A DNA stretch of 24,930 bases from Candidatus Nealsonbacteria bacterium RIFCSPLOWO2_01_FULL_38_120 (GCA_001821475.1 MHMF01000041.1:1-24930), one strand, 5' to 3'; positions 1-7,342 are shown, numbered from the stretch's first letter. Program-made: numbers and translations. The notes: a model not told the origin generated them from the letters alone.

Positions 1-150
1 TATGAAATTACCGACGCAATAAATCTTTTAGCCAAAGATAAAAAAATGAAAATTAAAATAATAAAAGATTATTGGATGGATTTTGGAAATCCGTCTGATG
101 TGATAAAGCTATCAAAGTTTATAACCGCTGGCAAAACACTGCGGCCGTAA
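1..150 (+). CDS. 3' end of a sugar-nucleotidyltransferase-like gene (partial)
   Basis: An open frame enters from the left edge and ends at TAA 148-150, giving the last 49 residues of a protein. The visible tail includes KDYWMDFGNPSDV, which resembles the W-x-D-x-G-x-P-x-D stretch near the C-terminus of NTP_transferase enzymes (glucose-1-phosphate thymidylyltransferase or mannose-1-phosphate guanylyltransferase type). Such enzymes make NDP-sugars for surface polysaccharide. The catalytic N-terminus lies outside the window, so the substrate cannot be told. The last residues (about ITAGKTLRP) and the stop codon are encoded inside a hairpin-rich repeat (121-205), which suggests that the original C-terminus was replaced or extended by that repeat. 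Confidence 0.55.
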   Translation, partial: YEITDAINLLAKDKKMKIKIIKDYWMDFGNPSDVIKLSKFITAGKTLRP

Positions 151-205
151 GGCCGCAGATGAATGCCAGCCCGAAGCGAGCCGAAAGGCTCGCAGAGGCG
201 GTTAT
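121..205. repeat. Multi-branched palindromic element over a stop codon
   Basis: ATAACCGC (121-128) pairs with GCGGTTAT (198-205), and GCTGGC (127-132) with GCCAGC (164-169). Between them are two hairpins: CTGCGGCC-GTAA-GGCCGCAG (139-158) and GCGAGCC-GAAA-GGCTCGC (176-193). Both loops fit the GNRA tetraloop pattern. As RNA this would fold into a branched structure. The upstream gene stops in the first loop. It may act as a 3' stabiliser or be a mobile palindromic repeat; the function is inferred. Confidence 0.6.
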
Positions 206-207
206 AT

Positions 208-307
208 ATACCCCAAAATTTTGCGATATTTTTAGCGAAGCAAAAAATATCTAAACTCGCAAAATTTTGAAGGTTCGCAAGAACCTCGCCCGTAAGGGCG
301 AGGGTAT
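208..307. repeat. Second hairpin cluster upstream of tsaC
   Basis: This fills the rest of the gap before tsaC. Outer arms are ATACCC (208-213) and GGGTAT (302-307). Inside, AAAATTTTGCGA (215-226) pairs with TCGCAAAATTTT (257-268), followed by the mutually exclusive hairpins GGTTC-GCAA-GAACC (272-285) and CCTCGCCC-GTAA-GGGCGAGG (284-303). The loops again fit GNRA. It could be a leader structure for tsaC or a second member of the adjacent repeat type. Confidence 0.5.
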
Positions 308-316
308 CTATAAAAA

Positions 317-904
317 ATGGAAATAATAAAATATAACGAATTGGCGATTGAAAAGGTGTGTGAAGCGATAAAAATGGGCGTGGTGGCTATTTGTCCGACA
401 GACACGGTTTATGGATTAATAGTCGATGCTGTTAACAAAGAAGCGGTTGACAAAATTTTTGAAACAAAAAAAAGAGACAAAGCAAAAGCGATTTCAGTTT
501 TTGTAAGAGGTATTGAGGAAATAAAAAAATTTGCTTTTGTTAACGAAAATCAACGAAAATTTTTAGAGGAAAATTTACCGGGGAAATTTACGGTTATCTT
601 GAAAAAAAAGCCAAACTGCGGATTGGCGGAAAATTTATTTGGCGGGAAAGAAACAATCGGTATAAGAATCATAAATAATAAAATTATCAGCGATATTTTA
701 GGTAAAATAAATAAACCATTGACCGCCACTTCGGCAAATATTTCTGGGCAACCGGCTTCGGGAAAGATAAAAGAAATTTTAGAGCAGTTTGAGAATCAAG
801 AAATAAAACCGGATTTGGTTTTGGACGCCGGCGATTTGCCAGAAAGTTCGCCGTCAAAAATTATTGATTTAACCTGCGAAAAGCTTAAAATAATAAGAAA
901 ATAG
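317..904 (+). CDS. tsaC: L-threonylcarbamoyladenylate synthase (TsaC/YrdC/Sua5 family)
   Basis: The 195-residue protein is a single YrdC domain, the length of TsaC rather than the longer Sua5, which carries an extra C-terminal domain. It makes threonylcarbamoyl-AMP from threonine, bicarbonate and ATP, the first step of the t6A37 modification of ANN-decoding tRNAs, in the cytoplasm. Visible family marks are CPTDTVYGL near residue 27, the KKRDKAKAISVFV segment that binds nucleotide and threonine, LTATSANISGQPA around residue 135, and DAGDLPESSPSKIIDL near the C-terminus. The ATG at 317 gives a normal start but has no Shine-Dalgarno motif; it follows a hairpin cluster. glyA begins 16 bases after its stop, so the two are probably co-transcribed. 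The TsaB, TsaD and TsaE partners are not in this window. Confidence 0.9.
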   Translation: MEIIKYNELAIEKVCEAIKMGVVAICPTDTVYGLIVDAVNKEAVDKIFETKKRDKAKAISVFVRGIEEIKKFAFVNENQRKFLEENLPGKFTVILKKKPNCGLAENLFGGKETIGIRIINNKIISDILGKINKPLTATSANISGQPASGKIKEILEQFENQEIKPDLVLDAGDLPESSPSKIIDLTCEKLKIIRK

Positions 905-920
905 CAGGGATAACAATTAT

Positions 921-2162
921 ATGAAGCTTAATAAAAGCGATCCTCAAATCGCAAAATTAATTGAAAAAGAAAAAGAGCGGCAGGAGACCTGCCTGGAGAT
1001 GATTCCTTCAGAAAATCACAGCTCGCCGGCCGTGCGCGAGGCGTTGGGCTCAATTTTGACCGATAAATACGCCGAGGGTTATCCTGGGAAAAGATATTAC
1101 GCGGGTTTGGAATTCTACGATAAAATCGAGATTCTATGCCAAGAAAGGGCGAAAAAATTATTCGGCGTTCCTTTTGTTAATGTTCAGCCCTATTCCGGTT
1201 CGCCGGCGAATCAAGCGGTTTATTTTGCTGTCTGTCAGCCGGGAGATACGATTATGGGAATGTCTTTGCCTCATGGCGGACACTTAACTCATGGCTGGAA
1301 AGTAAATTTTTCCGCCAAGTTTTACAATTCAGCCCAGTATGGAGTTGATGAAAAGTCCGGGCTTATTGATTTTGAAAAAATGGAACAACTGGCAAAAGAA
1401 GCCAAGCCGAAAATTATTTTTTGCGGAGCAACCGCTTATCCGCGAATTTTTGAATGGGAAAAATTTGCTAAAATTGCTGAGTCGGTCGGAGCCTATTTAG
1501 TCGCGGATATTGCCCATATTGCCGGCTTAGTGGTTTCCGGCGTTCATCCAAGCCCGGTTTCTTTTGCAGATGTTGTTACCACTACTACCCATAAAACATT
1601 AAGGGGGCCAAGAGGGGCTATGATAATGGCAACTGAAAAAGGTCTAAAAAAAGATCCAGAGCTTCCCCAAAAAATAAACAAAGCGATTTTTCCGGGTTTG
1701 CAGGGCGGGCCTCACGAAAACAACATTGCCGCTATCGCTGTCTGTTTGAAAGAAGCGTCGTCTCCGTCCTTTAAGAAATACGGCAAGCAGATAATAAAAA
1801 ATAGCAAGGCCTTAGCAGAAGAGCTTTTGGTCCGCGGTTTTAATTTAGTTACCGGCGGGACTGATAATCATTTGATTTTAATTGATTTAAGGAATAAAAA
1901 AATTTCAGGTAAAGAAGCCCAAATCCGTTTGGAAAAAGCCGGCATTACTGTTAATAAAAATACCATTCCTTTTGATCCAAATCCCCCTTTTGAGCCGTCT
2001 GGAATACGATTGGGAACGCCGGCAATAACCACCAGAGGAATGAAAGAAAAAGAAATGAAAATAATCGCGGAGTGGATAGATAAGGTGATTGTTGATGAAA
2101 AGTCAATTTCTAAAGTTAGGCAAGAGATAAAAAAGTTCTGTAGAAAATTCCCATTGCCGTAG
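921..2162 (+). CDS. glyA: Serine hydroxymethyltransferase
   Basis: The 413-residue protein is full length for bacterial SHMT, a PLP enzyme that converts serine and tetrahydrofolate to glycine and 5,10-methylene-THF in the cytoplasm. The N-terminal SENHSSPAVREALGS segment, NVQPYSGSPANQAVY, HGGHLTHG, the PLP-binding ADIAHIAGL (D and H near residues 196-199) and the Schiff-base lysine K225 in TTTTHKTLRGPRG are all present. The C-terminal GIRLGTPAITTRGM is canonical. It lies 16 bases after tsaC and about 120 bases before folD, which takes the one-carbon unit on, so glyA and folD make a minimal C1 module. No Shine-Dalgarno motif is evident before the ATG. Confidence 0.96.
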   Translation: MKLNKSDPQIAKLIEKEKERQETCLEMIPSENHSSPAVREALGSILTDKYAEGYPGKRYYAGLEFYDKIEILCQERAKKLFGVPFVNVQPYSGSPANQAVYFAVCQPGDTIMGMSLPHGGHLTHGWKVNFSAKFYNSAQYGVDEKSGLIDFEKMEQLAKEAKPKIIFCGATAYPRIFEWEKFAKIAESVGAYLVADIAHIAGLVVSGVHPSPVSFADVVTTTTHKTLRGPRGAMIMATEKGLKKDPELPQKINKAIFPGLQGGPHENNIAAIAVCLKEASSPSFKKYGKQIIKNSKALAEELLVRGFNLVTGGTDNHLILIDLRNKKISGKEAQIRLEKAGITVNKNTIPFDPNPPFEPSGIRLGTPAITTRGMKEKEMKIIAEWIDKVIVDEKSISKVRQEIKKFCRKFPLP

Positions 2163-2184
2163 TTTCTTAATTTCCAATTTTATA

Positions 2185-2245
2185 AATAATGATTTAATGA
2201 TTAAATTTTTAAACCGGTTCGCCGTTATTAAAAATTAAGTCATTT
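2185..2245. repeat. AT-rich intergenic palindrome, copy A
   Basis: The glyA-folD gap is AT-rich and holds an imperfect hairpin. AATGATTTAAT and AAATTTTTAA on the left pair with TTAAAAATTAAGTCATTT (2228-2245) on the right, around a GC-richer loop. A similar element lies at 11470-11516 upstream of yqeY, with the same AATGATTTAAT...TTTTTAAAC left arm. No open reading frame or strong promoter is seen in this gap. Confidence 0.5.
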
Positions 2246-2283
2246 AGAAATTATTTAAAAATTAAAAATTAGAAATTTAGTCG

Positions 2284-3030
2284 ATGATTATAGATGGCAA
2301 AAAAATATCGGAAAAAATATTGTCAGAAGTAAGAAAAAAGATAGGAAGAGATAATTTAAGGCTGAAGTTGGCCGTTGTTTTGGTTGGAGATGATTATGCT
2401 TCAAATGCTTATGTCGATAGAAAAAAAATTGCTTGCGAGAAAGTAGGAATTGATTTTGAATTGTTTAATTTTTCTTTTGATATTTCCCAGGAGGATTTAA
2501 AAAATAAAATAAAGGAAATTGCTGGAAAAAAAGATGTAACCGGAATAATTGTTCAATTGCCATTGCCCGAGAAGTTTAACACGCAAGATGTTTTGGATAT
2601 TATCTCCGATAATAAAAACGCGGAATTTATATCTCCGGTTGTGTCCGCGGTTGAAAAAATTTTTAAAGAATATAATATTTCTTTGAAAAATAAAAAGATA
2701 GTTCTAATCGGGAGGGGTAAATTAGTGGGCAGACCGTTGGCAGACTGGCTTTCAAAAAATAATTTAGAATTTTTTGGGATAGAAGAGATTAAAACGGCTG
2801 ATATTGTGATCTCCGGAGTAGGGGATTCAGGACTGATTTCCGGAGATATGATAAAAAAAGGAGCTGTGGTGATTGATATTGGTTTTTCTCTTGATAAAAA
2901 TAAAAAAGCGGTCGGAGATGTTGATTTTGATAGCGTTTCCAAAAAAGCGAGCTATATTACGCCCGTGCCGGGCGGCGTGGGACCGATAACAGTTGCCTGC
3001 CTTTTAGAAAATTTATTGAAGCTTAAATAA
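2284..3030 (+). CDS. folD: Short FolD: methylene-THF dehydrogenase/cyclohydrolase
   Basis: FolD interconverts 5,10-methylene-, methenyl- and 10-formyl-THF using NADP. This copy has 248 residues against about 280-300 usually. Conserved parts are NAYVDRKKIACEKVGI (Tyr43 and Lys47, matching the catalytic Tyr and Lys of the family), VQLPLP (Gln91), the nucleotide-binding LIGRGKLVGRPLADWL (141-156) and the C-terminal TPVPGGVGPITVACLLENLL. What is missing is the segment after VQLPLP that normally holds K-D-V-D-G-F and the PCTP loop; here the chain runs NAEFISPVVSAVEKIF straight into the Rossmann domain. The conserved folate-site aspartate in that segment is therefore absent. Activity is plausible but one of the two reactions may be changed. 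ATG 2284 is the only sensible start and has no Shine-Dalgarno motif. Confidence 0.85.
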   Translation: MIIDGKKISEKILSEVRKKIGRDNLRLKLAVVLVGDDYASNAYVDRKKIACEKVGIDFELFNFSFDISQEDLKNKIKEIAGKKDVTGIIVQLPLPEKFNTQDVLDIISDNKNAEFISPVVSAVEKIFKEYNISLKNKKIVLIGRGKLVGRPLADWLSKNNLEFFGIEEIKTADIVISGVGDSGLISGDMIKKGAVVIDIGFSLDKNKKAVGDVDFDSVSKKASYITPVPGGVGPITVACLLENLLKLK

Positions 3031-3034
3031 GAGC

Positions 3035-3082
3035 TTATCCGAAGTCGGGCCTTGGATAATTTAGCCGAGGTCTGACCTCGGC
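3035..3082. terminator. Two hairpins between folD and the PAP2 gene
   Basis: TTATCC (3035-3040) pairs with GGATAA (3054-3059). GCCGAGGTC-T-GACCTCGGC (3064-3082) is an odd-centred palindrome with 9-bp arms. There is no T-run after either, so this is not a clean intrinsic terminator; it could be an mRNA end stabiliser or a palindromic repeat. Confidence 0.4.
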
Positions 3083-3109
3083 CAATTCTGAGAACATTTC
3101 CTTAAAAAT

Positions 3110-3628
3110 ATGGATTTGTATATTTTTAATTTAATAAACCAATACGCCGGAAGGTGGGCTTGGCTTGATTTTTTAGGCGTGTTTTTCGCCCAATATCTTG
3201 AATACGTTCTGCTTTTTATATTATTTCTATTATTAATTATAGAATTCAAGAAATATTTCAGAATTGTTTTTTTGTCGCTGGTTGCCGCTATTTTTTCAAG
3301 ATTTGCGGTTGCTAATTTTATCCGTTGGCTTTGGTTCAGGCCCAGGCCGTTTGTTGATTACAGCGTAAATTTTCTTGTAAGCCATAACGCCAGCGAGCCG
3401 TCTTTTCCTTCGGGCCACGCTTCTTTCTATTTTGCCCTATCAACGATTATTTTCTTTTATAATAAAAAACTGGGAATATTTTTTTATATTTCCAGTTTTT
3501 TAATCGGTCTCGGCAGGGTTTTTGTGGGCATCCACTGGCCGTCAGATATCTTAATCGGCGCAATCACCGGCGCATTAGTAGGGGTAATTTTTCATTATAT
3601 ATTCCGTAAATTTGCGCGCAATAATTAA
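3110..3628 (+). CDS. PAP2-family membrane phosphatase (undecaprenyl-diphosphatase-like)
   Basis: The 172-residue polytopic membrane protein carries the three PAP2 phosphatase motifs in order: FRPRPF (motif 1, near residue 80), PSFPSGHAS (motif 2, near 104) and GLGRVFVGIHWPSD (motif 3, near 140), with the catalytic histidines in PSGH and GIHWPSD. About five or six hydrophobic segments surround them. In bacteria such BcrC/PgpB-type enzymes remove a phosphate from undecaprenyl pyrophosphate or phosphatidylglycerol phosphate at the outer face of the membrane. A role in recycling the peptidoglycan lipid carrier is the likeliest guess, but the sequence does not fix the substrate. It starts 79 bases after folD, beyond two hairpins, with no Shine-Dalgarno motif. 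Confidence 0.85.
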   Translation: MDLYIFNLINQYAGRWAWLDFLGVFFAQYLEYVLLFILFLLLIIEFKKYFRIVFLSLVAAIFSRFAVANFIRWLWFRPRPFVDYSVNFLVSHNASEPSFPSGHASFYFALSTIIFFYNKKLGIFFYISSFLIGLGRVFVGIHWPSDILIGAITGALVGVIFHYIFRKFARNN

Positions 3629-3630
3629 AA

Positions 3631-3659
3631 TAAAAAAAAGCCTCGCAATAACGAGGCTG
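3631..3659 (-). terminator. Intrinsic terminator of the 58-residue gene
   Basis: On the minus strand AGCCTCG (loop TTATTG) CGAGGCT is followed by eight T residues. On the plus strand the A-run precedes the stem, so it serves the leftward transcript, not the PAP2 gene. Confidence 0.8.
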
Positions 3660-3684
3660 GGGAGCGGTTAAAGAACAAAATTGC

Positions 3685-3861
3685 TTAATGGCTTTTTCCT
3701 CCGAAGTTTGTTCGCCAAGCGGTTAGATAACTAAATTTTGGACGTTTTCGTTTAACACTTTCTTTGAGTTTTCTCATTGTTTCCGCGGTCAAAGGTCCGC
3801 TGTTCGTTATACAACGAGCTCGCAGAGCGCCTTCCAAATCAATTTTTTGCAGTTCTGTCAT
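3685..3861 (-). CDS. Small basic protein of unknown function (58 aa)
   Basis: The start chosen is the ATG at 3861-3859 (MTELQKIDLEG...), because GGAG sits six bases upstream of it, one of the very few Shine-Dalgarno-like motifs in this window. An upstream in-frame ATG at 3873 overlaps that motif. The product has a helix-prone N-terminal part with many charged residues, a strongly basic stretch (KLKESVKRKRPK) and an aromatic C-terminus ending GGKSH. No signal peptide, membrane segment or known domain is recognised. It has its own intrinsic terminator and lies just downstream of tRNA-Leu on the same strand, perhaps on the same transcript. The Shine-Dalgarno motif and terminator support it being a real gene; a nucleic-acid-binding role would be a guess from its charge only. 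Confidence 0.6.
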   Translation of the reverse strand: MTELQKIDLEGALRARCITNSGPLTAETMRKLKESVKRKRPKFSYLTAWRTNFGGKSH

Positions 3862-3912
3862 GTCATTCTCCAATTAAATTATTAGTGTGCCGCGAAGGTG
3901 TTTGTATGTAAG

Positions 3913-3995
3913 TGCCTAGGGTGGGAATCGAACCCACACGAGATTGCTCTCACAAGTTTTTGAGACTTGAGCGTATACCGTTCCGCCACCTAGGC
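3913..3995 (-). tRNA. tRNA-Leu (anticodon CAA)
   Basis: The minus strand gives an 83-nt cloverleaf. Acceptor arms are GCCTAGG and CCTAGGC with discriminator A, and the T arm is GTGGG-TTCGATT-CCCAC. The anticodon stem-loop is CAAGT-CTCAAAA-ACTTG, which puts CAA at positions 34-36. The long variable arm (TGAGA-GCAA-TCTC) marks a class II tRNA, as expected for leucine. It decodes UUG. The 3' CCA is not encoded. Confidence 0.95.
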
Positions 3996-4081
3996 GAATT
4001 TACAGACCATCTAGTTAAAGATCTTTTCTACTACAATTTTTAGATTTCGTCACGAAAAATTTTTAATCAGAAGGTCTGCTA

Positions 4082-6148
4082 TTATTCTGCTATTTTTTTG
4101 TTAGATTGGCAAGATTTGTTGGAGCATTTTATTTGTTTTCCTTTCTCAACCATTGCCGAGCCGCATTTTGGGCATTTTTCAATTTCTCCCTGCTCGGTTT
4201 TTACGGGTTTGTCCCATAGCGCAAAATCGCATTCCGGATATTTATTGCAACCGTAGAAAATTTTTCCTCGCTTTGTCCTCTTTGCCACCATTTGCCCGGT
4301 TTGGCATTTCAGGCATTTTATGCCTAAAGTTTTCTCTTCCAGAGGTTCTGTGTGTCGGCATTTCGGAAAGCCTGAACAAGCGTAGAATTTTCCAAATCTG
4401 CCAAAGCGGATAACAAGCTCTGCTCCGCATTTAGGGCATATCTTGTCTGTTTTCTGGACAGCTATTTTTTCCTTGGAGACCTCGCTATATTTTTCCAGCA
4501 GATTTTTATTGAACGGCTCATAAAATTCATGGCAGACATCTGTCCATTTTTTATTTCCTTCCGCAATTTCATCCAAGTCCTCTTCCATTTTTGCCGTGAA
4601 TTGTATATCAACTATTTTTGGAAAATGCTCCACCAAAAGGTCGTTTACTATATTACCTATTTCAGTCGGCTGGAATCTTTTTTGCTCGTCTTTGGCAATG
4701 TAGTTTCTTTCCTGCACAGTTGAAATTATCGGCGCGTAGGTTGACGGCCTGCCTATGCCGTTTTCTTCAAGGGTTTTAATCAAGCTGGCTTCGTTGTATC
4801 TTGGAGGCGGTTCTGTGAAGTGTTGGGAGGGGACTATTTTTTTCAGTTCCAACAGTTCTTCCTCAATTAATTCCGGAAGCTCTTTTTCTTCAAATTTCAT
4901 AGGATAAACCTTTAAGAACCCGTCAAATTTTAAGGTTTGGCCGTTTGCTCTAAAAGTGTATTTTTGGTTCTGTGTTTCAATTTCAACCGCAGAAGAACTA
5001 AAAATCGCGGGTGACATTTGGCAGGCGATAAATCTGCGCCAAATAAGTTCGTATAATTTATGCTGGCTCGCCATAATAGAACTCTTTATTTTTTCCGGAG
5101 TGTTTTCCGGATAAGCAGGCCTTATCGCCTCATGGGCTTCTTGCGCCTTGCCTTTCGCCTTGTATTTTTTGAAAAAACCGGGCCAATAATTATTTCCAAA
5201 ATTTTCTTTTATGAATTTTTCAGCGACAAAAAGCGATGTTTCGGAAAGATTTAATGAGTCGGTTCTGTGATAGGTGATATGCCCGTTTTCGTAGAGTTGT
5301 TGGGCGAGCCGCATTGTAAATTTTGCCGGGAATCGGAATTTTTTCCACGCTTCCTGCTGTAGTGTGCTGGTAGTGAAGGGAGGCAGAGGATTTTTCTTTG
5401 CTTCTTTTTTTTCAACTTTTCCAACCTTATATTCCGCGTCTTTTAGGTCTTCTAAAATTTTATCCGTCTCTTCTTTTGTTTTGATTCCAAGTTTTGGAAT
5501 AACATCGCCATCTTTTTTCACCAACAAGGCTCCAAATTCAGTTTGCTTATTTTGATTTTTAATTTTATTGAAAAGGGCTTCAATATTCCAGTATTCTTGT
5601 TTCTTGAAATTTTCAATTTCTTTTTCCCTTTCCGCCACCAATCTTACCGCCACTGATTGGACTCTTCCCGCGGAAAGTCCTCTCGCCACTTTTTTCCACA
5701 GAAAAGGGGATAGTTTGTAGCCCACAATTCTGTCTAAAATTCTCCTTGCCTGCTGAGCATTAACCAAATTTAAATCAATCGTTCGCGGATTTTCAATAGC
5801 ATGGGCAATGGCTGATTTCGTTATTTCATGGAAAACAATTCTTTTCGGATTGTCCAATTCAAGAATTTGGGCGAGGTGCCAGGCGATCGCTTCTCCCTCG
5901 CGGTCTTCGTCGGTCGCGAGAATAGTTGATTTTATTTTTTTCGCTTCTTTTTTTAATTCTGAAATTGTTTTTCTTGCTTTTAGAGGAATTACATATTTCG
6001 GAGTAAAGTTATTTTCCACATCAACGCCAAGTTCGCTTTTCGGCAGATCTCGCACATGGCCAAAAGAAGCAAGGACTTTGTAGTCCTTTCCTAAAAATTT
6101 TTTTATTGTATTGGCTTTTGTCGGACTCTCTACGATAATTAACTGCAT
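4082..6148 (-). CDS. topA: DNA topoisomerase I (type IA)
   Basis: The 688-residue protein relaxes negatively supercoiled DNA by cutting one strand through a 5'-phosphotyrosine link. The TOPRIM domain shows IVESPTKANTIKKFLG at the N-terminus (general-base Glu7) and the metal-binding TDEDREGEA (79-87). The catalytic tyrosine is Tyr293 in ITYHRTDSLNLS; most family members read YMRTDS, so the M-to-H change is a small oddity. The IGRPSTYA segment is also present. The C-terminus has three zinc-ribbon repeats with CxxC pairs, at about 571-597, 612-640 and 659-680, which bind single-stranded DNA. It lies 85 bases downstream of dprA on the same strand, a common pairing in bacteria, with an AT-rich hairpin between. 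No Shine-Dalgarno motif precedes the ATG. Confidence 0.96.
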   Translation of the reverse strand: MQLIIVESPTKANTIKKFLGKDYKVLASFGHVRDLPKSELGVDVENNFTPKYVIPLKARKTISELKKEAKKIKSTILATDEDREGEAIAWHLAQILELDNPKRIVFHEITKSAIAHAIENPRTIDLNLVNAQQARRILDRIVGYKLSPFLWKKVARGLSAGRVQSVAVRLVAEREKEIENFKKQEYWNIEALFNKIKNQNKQTEFGALLVKKDGDVIPKLGIKTKEETDKILEDLKDAEYKVGKVEKKEAKKNPLPPFTTSTLQQEAWKKFRFPAKFTMRLAQQLYENGHITYHRTDSLNLSETSLFVAEKFIKENFGNNYWPGFFKKYKAKGKAQEAHEAIRPAYPENTPEKIKSSIMASQHKLYELIWRRFIACQMSPAIFSSSAVEIETQNQKYTFRANGQTLKFDGFLKVYPMKFEEKELPELIEEELLELKKIVPSQHFTEPPPRYNEASLIKTLEENGIGRPSTYAPIISTVQERNYIAKDEQKRFQPTEIGNIVNDLLVEHFPKIVDIQFTAKMEEDLDEIAEGNKKWTDVCHEFYEPFNKNLLEKYSEVSKEKIAVQKTDKICPKCGAELVIRFGRFGKFYACSGFPKCRHTEPLEEKTLGIKCLKCQTGQMVAKRTKRGKIFYGCNKYPECDFALWDKPVKTEQGEIEKCPKCGSAMVEKGKQIKCSNKSCQSNKKIAE

Positions 6149-6181
6149 AGATAATTAAAATTGACGGATTGAAAATTAAAG

Positions 6182-6221
6182 AATTAACGGATTAAATTCT
6201 CAATTCGTTAATCCGTTAATT
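6182..6221. repeat. Perfect 14-bp inverted repeat between dprA and topA
   Basis: AATTAACGGATTAA (6182-6195) and TTAATCCGTTAATT (6208-6221) are exact complements around a 12-nt loop. There is no T-run next to it. It could attenuate transcription between dprA and topA or be another AT-rich palindromic repeat. Confidence 0.6.
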
Positions 6222-6233
6222 AAAAATTAGAAA

Positions 6234-7106
6234 TTAACGCCGTAGGGCATAAATATTTCCCCCTAGATTCCTTATTTTTTCTTCCATTTCCAAGATAGCA
6301 AGAATGCCTGCTGTTTTGGCGGCGCTTAATTTTGTCGTTTTGATTATTTGATCTATATGCAGTCCGCCCTCTTCCAAAATATTAAGGATTAAATTTTCTT
6401 CCGCATTTTGACCGCCTATTTCGTTTGTATCGTTGTTCTCGGCCAATGTCAAATTTAACTCTTTTAAAATGTCGTTGCTGTTTTCAATTAGTTTGGCTCC
6501 TTTTTTAATCAGAAAATGGGGACCCTTGGAGTTTAAAGAATATATGGATCCCGGCAAAGCAAAGACCTTTCTGTCTTGCTCAAAGGCGCAATCTGCGGTT
6601 ATTAATGCTCCGCTTCTCTGTTTCGCTTCAATTACTAATACACCCAAAGAAAGACCGGAGATTATCCGGTTTCTTTGGGGAAATGTCCAGCGAGTTCCTT
6701 GAGTTCCGGGAGGATATTCTGAAATCAAAAGTCCGCCGGTTTCTAATATTTTTTCCGCAAGCCTCATATTTTCAGATGGATAAATGCTCTGTTTGTCTAC
6801 ACCCGTTCCAAAAACAGCGATTGTTCTTTTTCCTCTTTCAATCGTTGCCCAATGAGCGAATGAATCAATGCCCGGAGCCAATCCGCTTACAATGGTTAAT
6901 CCGGCTTCGGCTAAATTTCCCGCTATATCTATAGTGGCTTGCTTGCCATAGCTGGAACAGTTTCTTGCGCCCACAACAGCGAAGAGCGGTTCGTTTTGTT
7001 TTATTTCACCCCTAAAATAAAGAATTTTCGGGGGATTTTTTATTTTTTTGAGGTCTGCCGGATAATTTTTATCGTCTATTGTTATTTTTTCTATATATTC
7101 TTGCAT
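6234..7106 (-). CDS. dprA: DNA processing protein DprA (Smf)
   Basis: DprA binds incoming single-stranded DNA during natural transformation, shields it and loads RecA. The 290-residue protein has the Rossmann-like core: VVGARNCSSYGKQ (near 44), VSGLAPGIDSFAH (near 78), VFGTGVDKQSIYPSENMRLA, and FPQRNRIISGLS (near 142), followed by a GALITADCAFEQDRKVFALPG segment. The last 60 residues form the winged-helix domain (ILNILEEGGLHIDQIIK...) found in many DprA proteins; the N-terminal SAM-like domain is essentially absent, giving a compact form. With comEC further along, it suggests a retained DNA-uptake route. The ATG at 7106 lies 7 nt after an extended -10 element, so the mRNA may be leaderless. 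Confidence 0.93.
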   Translation of the reverse strand: MQEYIEKITIDDKNYPADLKKIKNPPKILYFRGEIKQNEPLFAVVGARNCSSYGKQATIDIAGNLAEAGLTIVSGLAPGIDSFAHWATIERGKRTIAVFGTGVDKQSIYPSENMRLAEKILETGGLLISEYPPGTQGTRWTFPQRNRIISGLSLGVLVIEAKQRSGALITADCAFEQDRKVFALPGSIYSLNSKGPHFLIKKGAKLIENSNDILKELNLTLAENNDTNEIGGQNAEENLILNILEEGGLHIDQIIKTTKLSAAKTAGILAILEMEEKIRNLGGNIYALRR

Positions 7107-7113
7107 TGTTAAA

Positions 7114-7122
7114 ATGATAACA
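7114..7122 (-). promoter_or_regulatory. Extended -10 promoter of dprA (putative)
   Basis: On the minus strand TGTTATCAT fits the extended -10 form TGn-TATAAT. No good -35 is seen. It ends 7 nt before the dprA ATG, so transcription would begin at the start codon. Confidence 0.4.
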
Positions 7123-7148
7123 TGAAAGGGATATATCCCATAAATTCT

Positions 7149-7190
7149 ACTTACTCATTATTAATACGATCGTATAAAAAGTGAGTAAGT
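7149..7190. promoter_or_regulatory. Composite dyad 1 with TACGATCGTA core
   Basis: Outer arms ACTTACTCA (7149-7157) and TGAGTAAGT (7182-7190) are perfect complements. The core TACGATCGTA (7165-7174) is a perfect palindrome sharing exactly the same centre (7169.5). A 7-nt AT-rich spacer separates core from arm on each side. It lies upstream of dprA. It could be an operator, a cruciform-forming site or an inserted palindromic element. Confidence 0.6.
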
Positions 7191-7250
7191 CGCTGGAATA
7201 ATGTTTTGGGTATTATCGCGCATTATTTTGAATTTATTTTGTATAGTAAA

Positions 7251-7300
7251 TTTCATCGTGGTATATTTTCTACGATCGTAGGAAATTTACTACGATGAAA
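7251..7300. promoter_or_regulatory. Composite dyad 2 with the same TACGATCGTA core
   Basis: Arms TTTCATCGTGGTA (7251-7263) and TACTACGATGAAA (7288-7300) match with one mismatch around the core TACGATCGTA (7271-7280), again with 7-nt spacers and one shared centre (7275.5). The centre is 106 bp from that of dyad 1, close to ten helical turns, so both would face the same side of the DNA. It lies just past the 3' end of pth. An overlapping alternative pairing is AGTAAATTTC (7245-7254) with GAAATTTACT (7282-7291). Confidence 0.6.
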
Positions 7301-7342
7301 AAGTATTTTTTTTAAAGATGTTTCCAAGGTTAGAAAATATTT

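Noticed and set aside
5871..5902. Another CGATCG dyad inside topA
   Set aside because: The flanking arms are offset by one base from the core centre, and the codons are explained by the conserved TDEDREGEAIAWHL motif.
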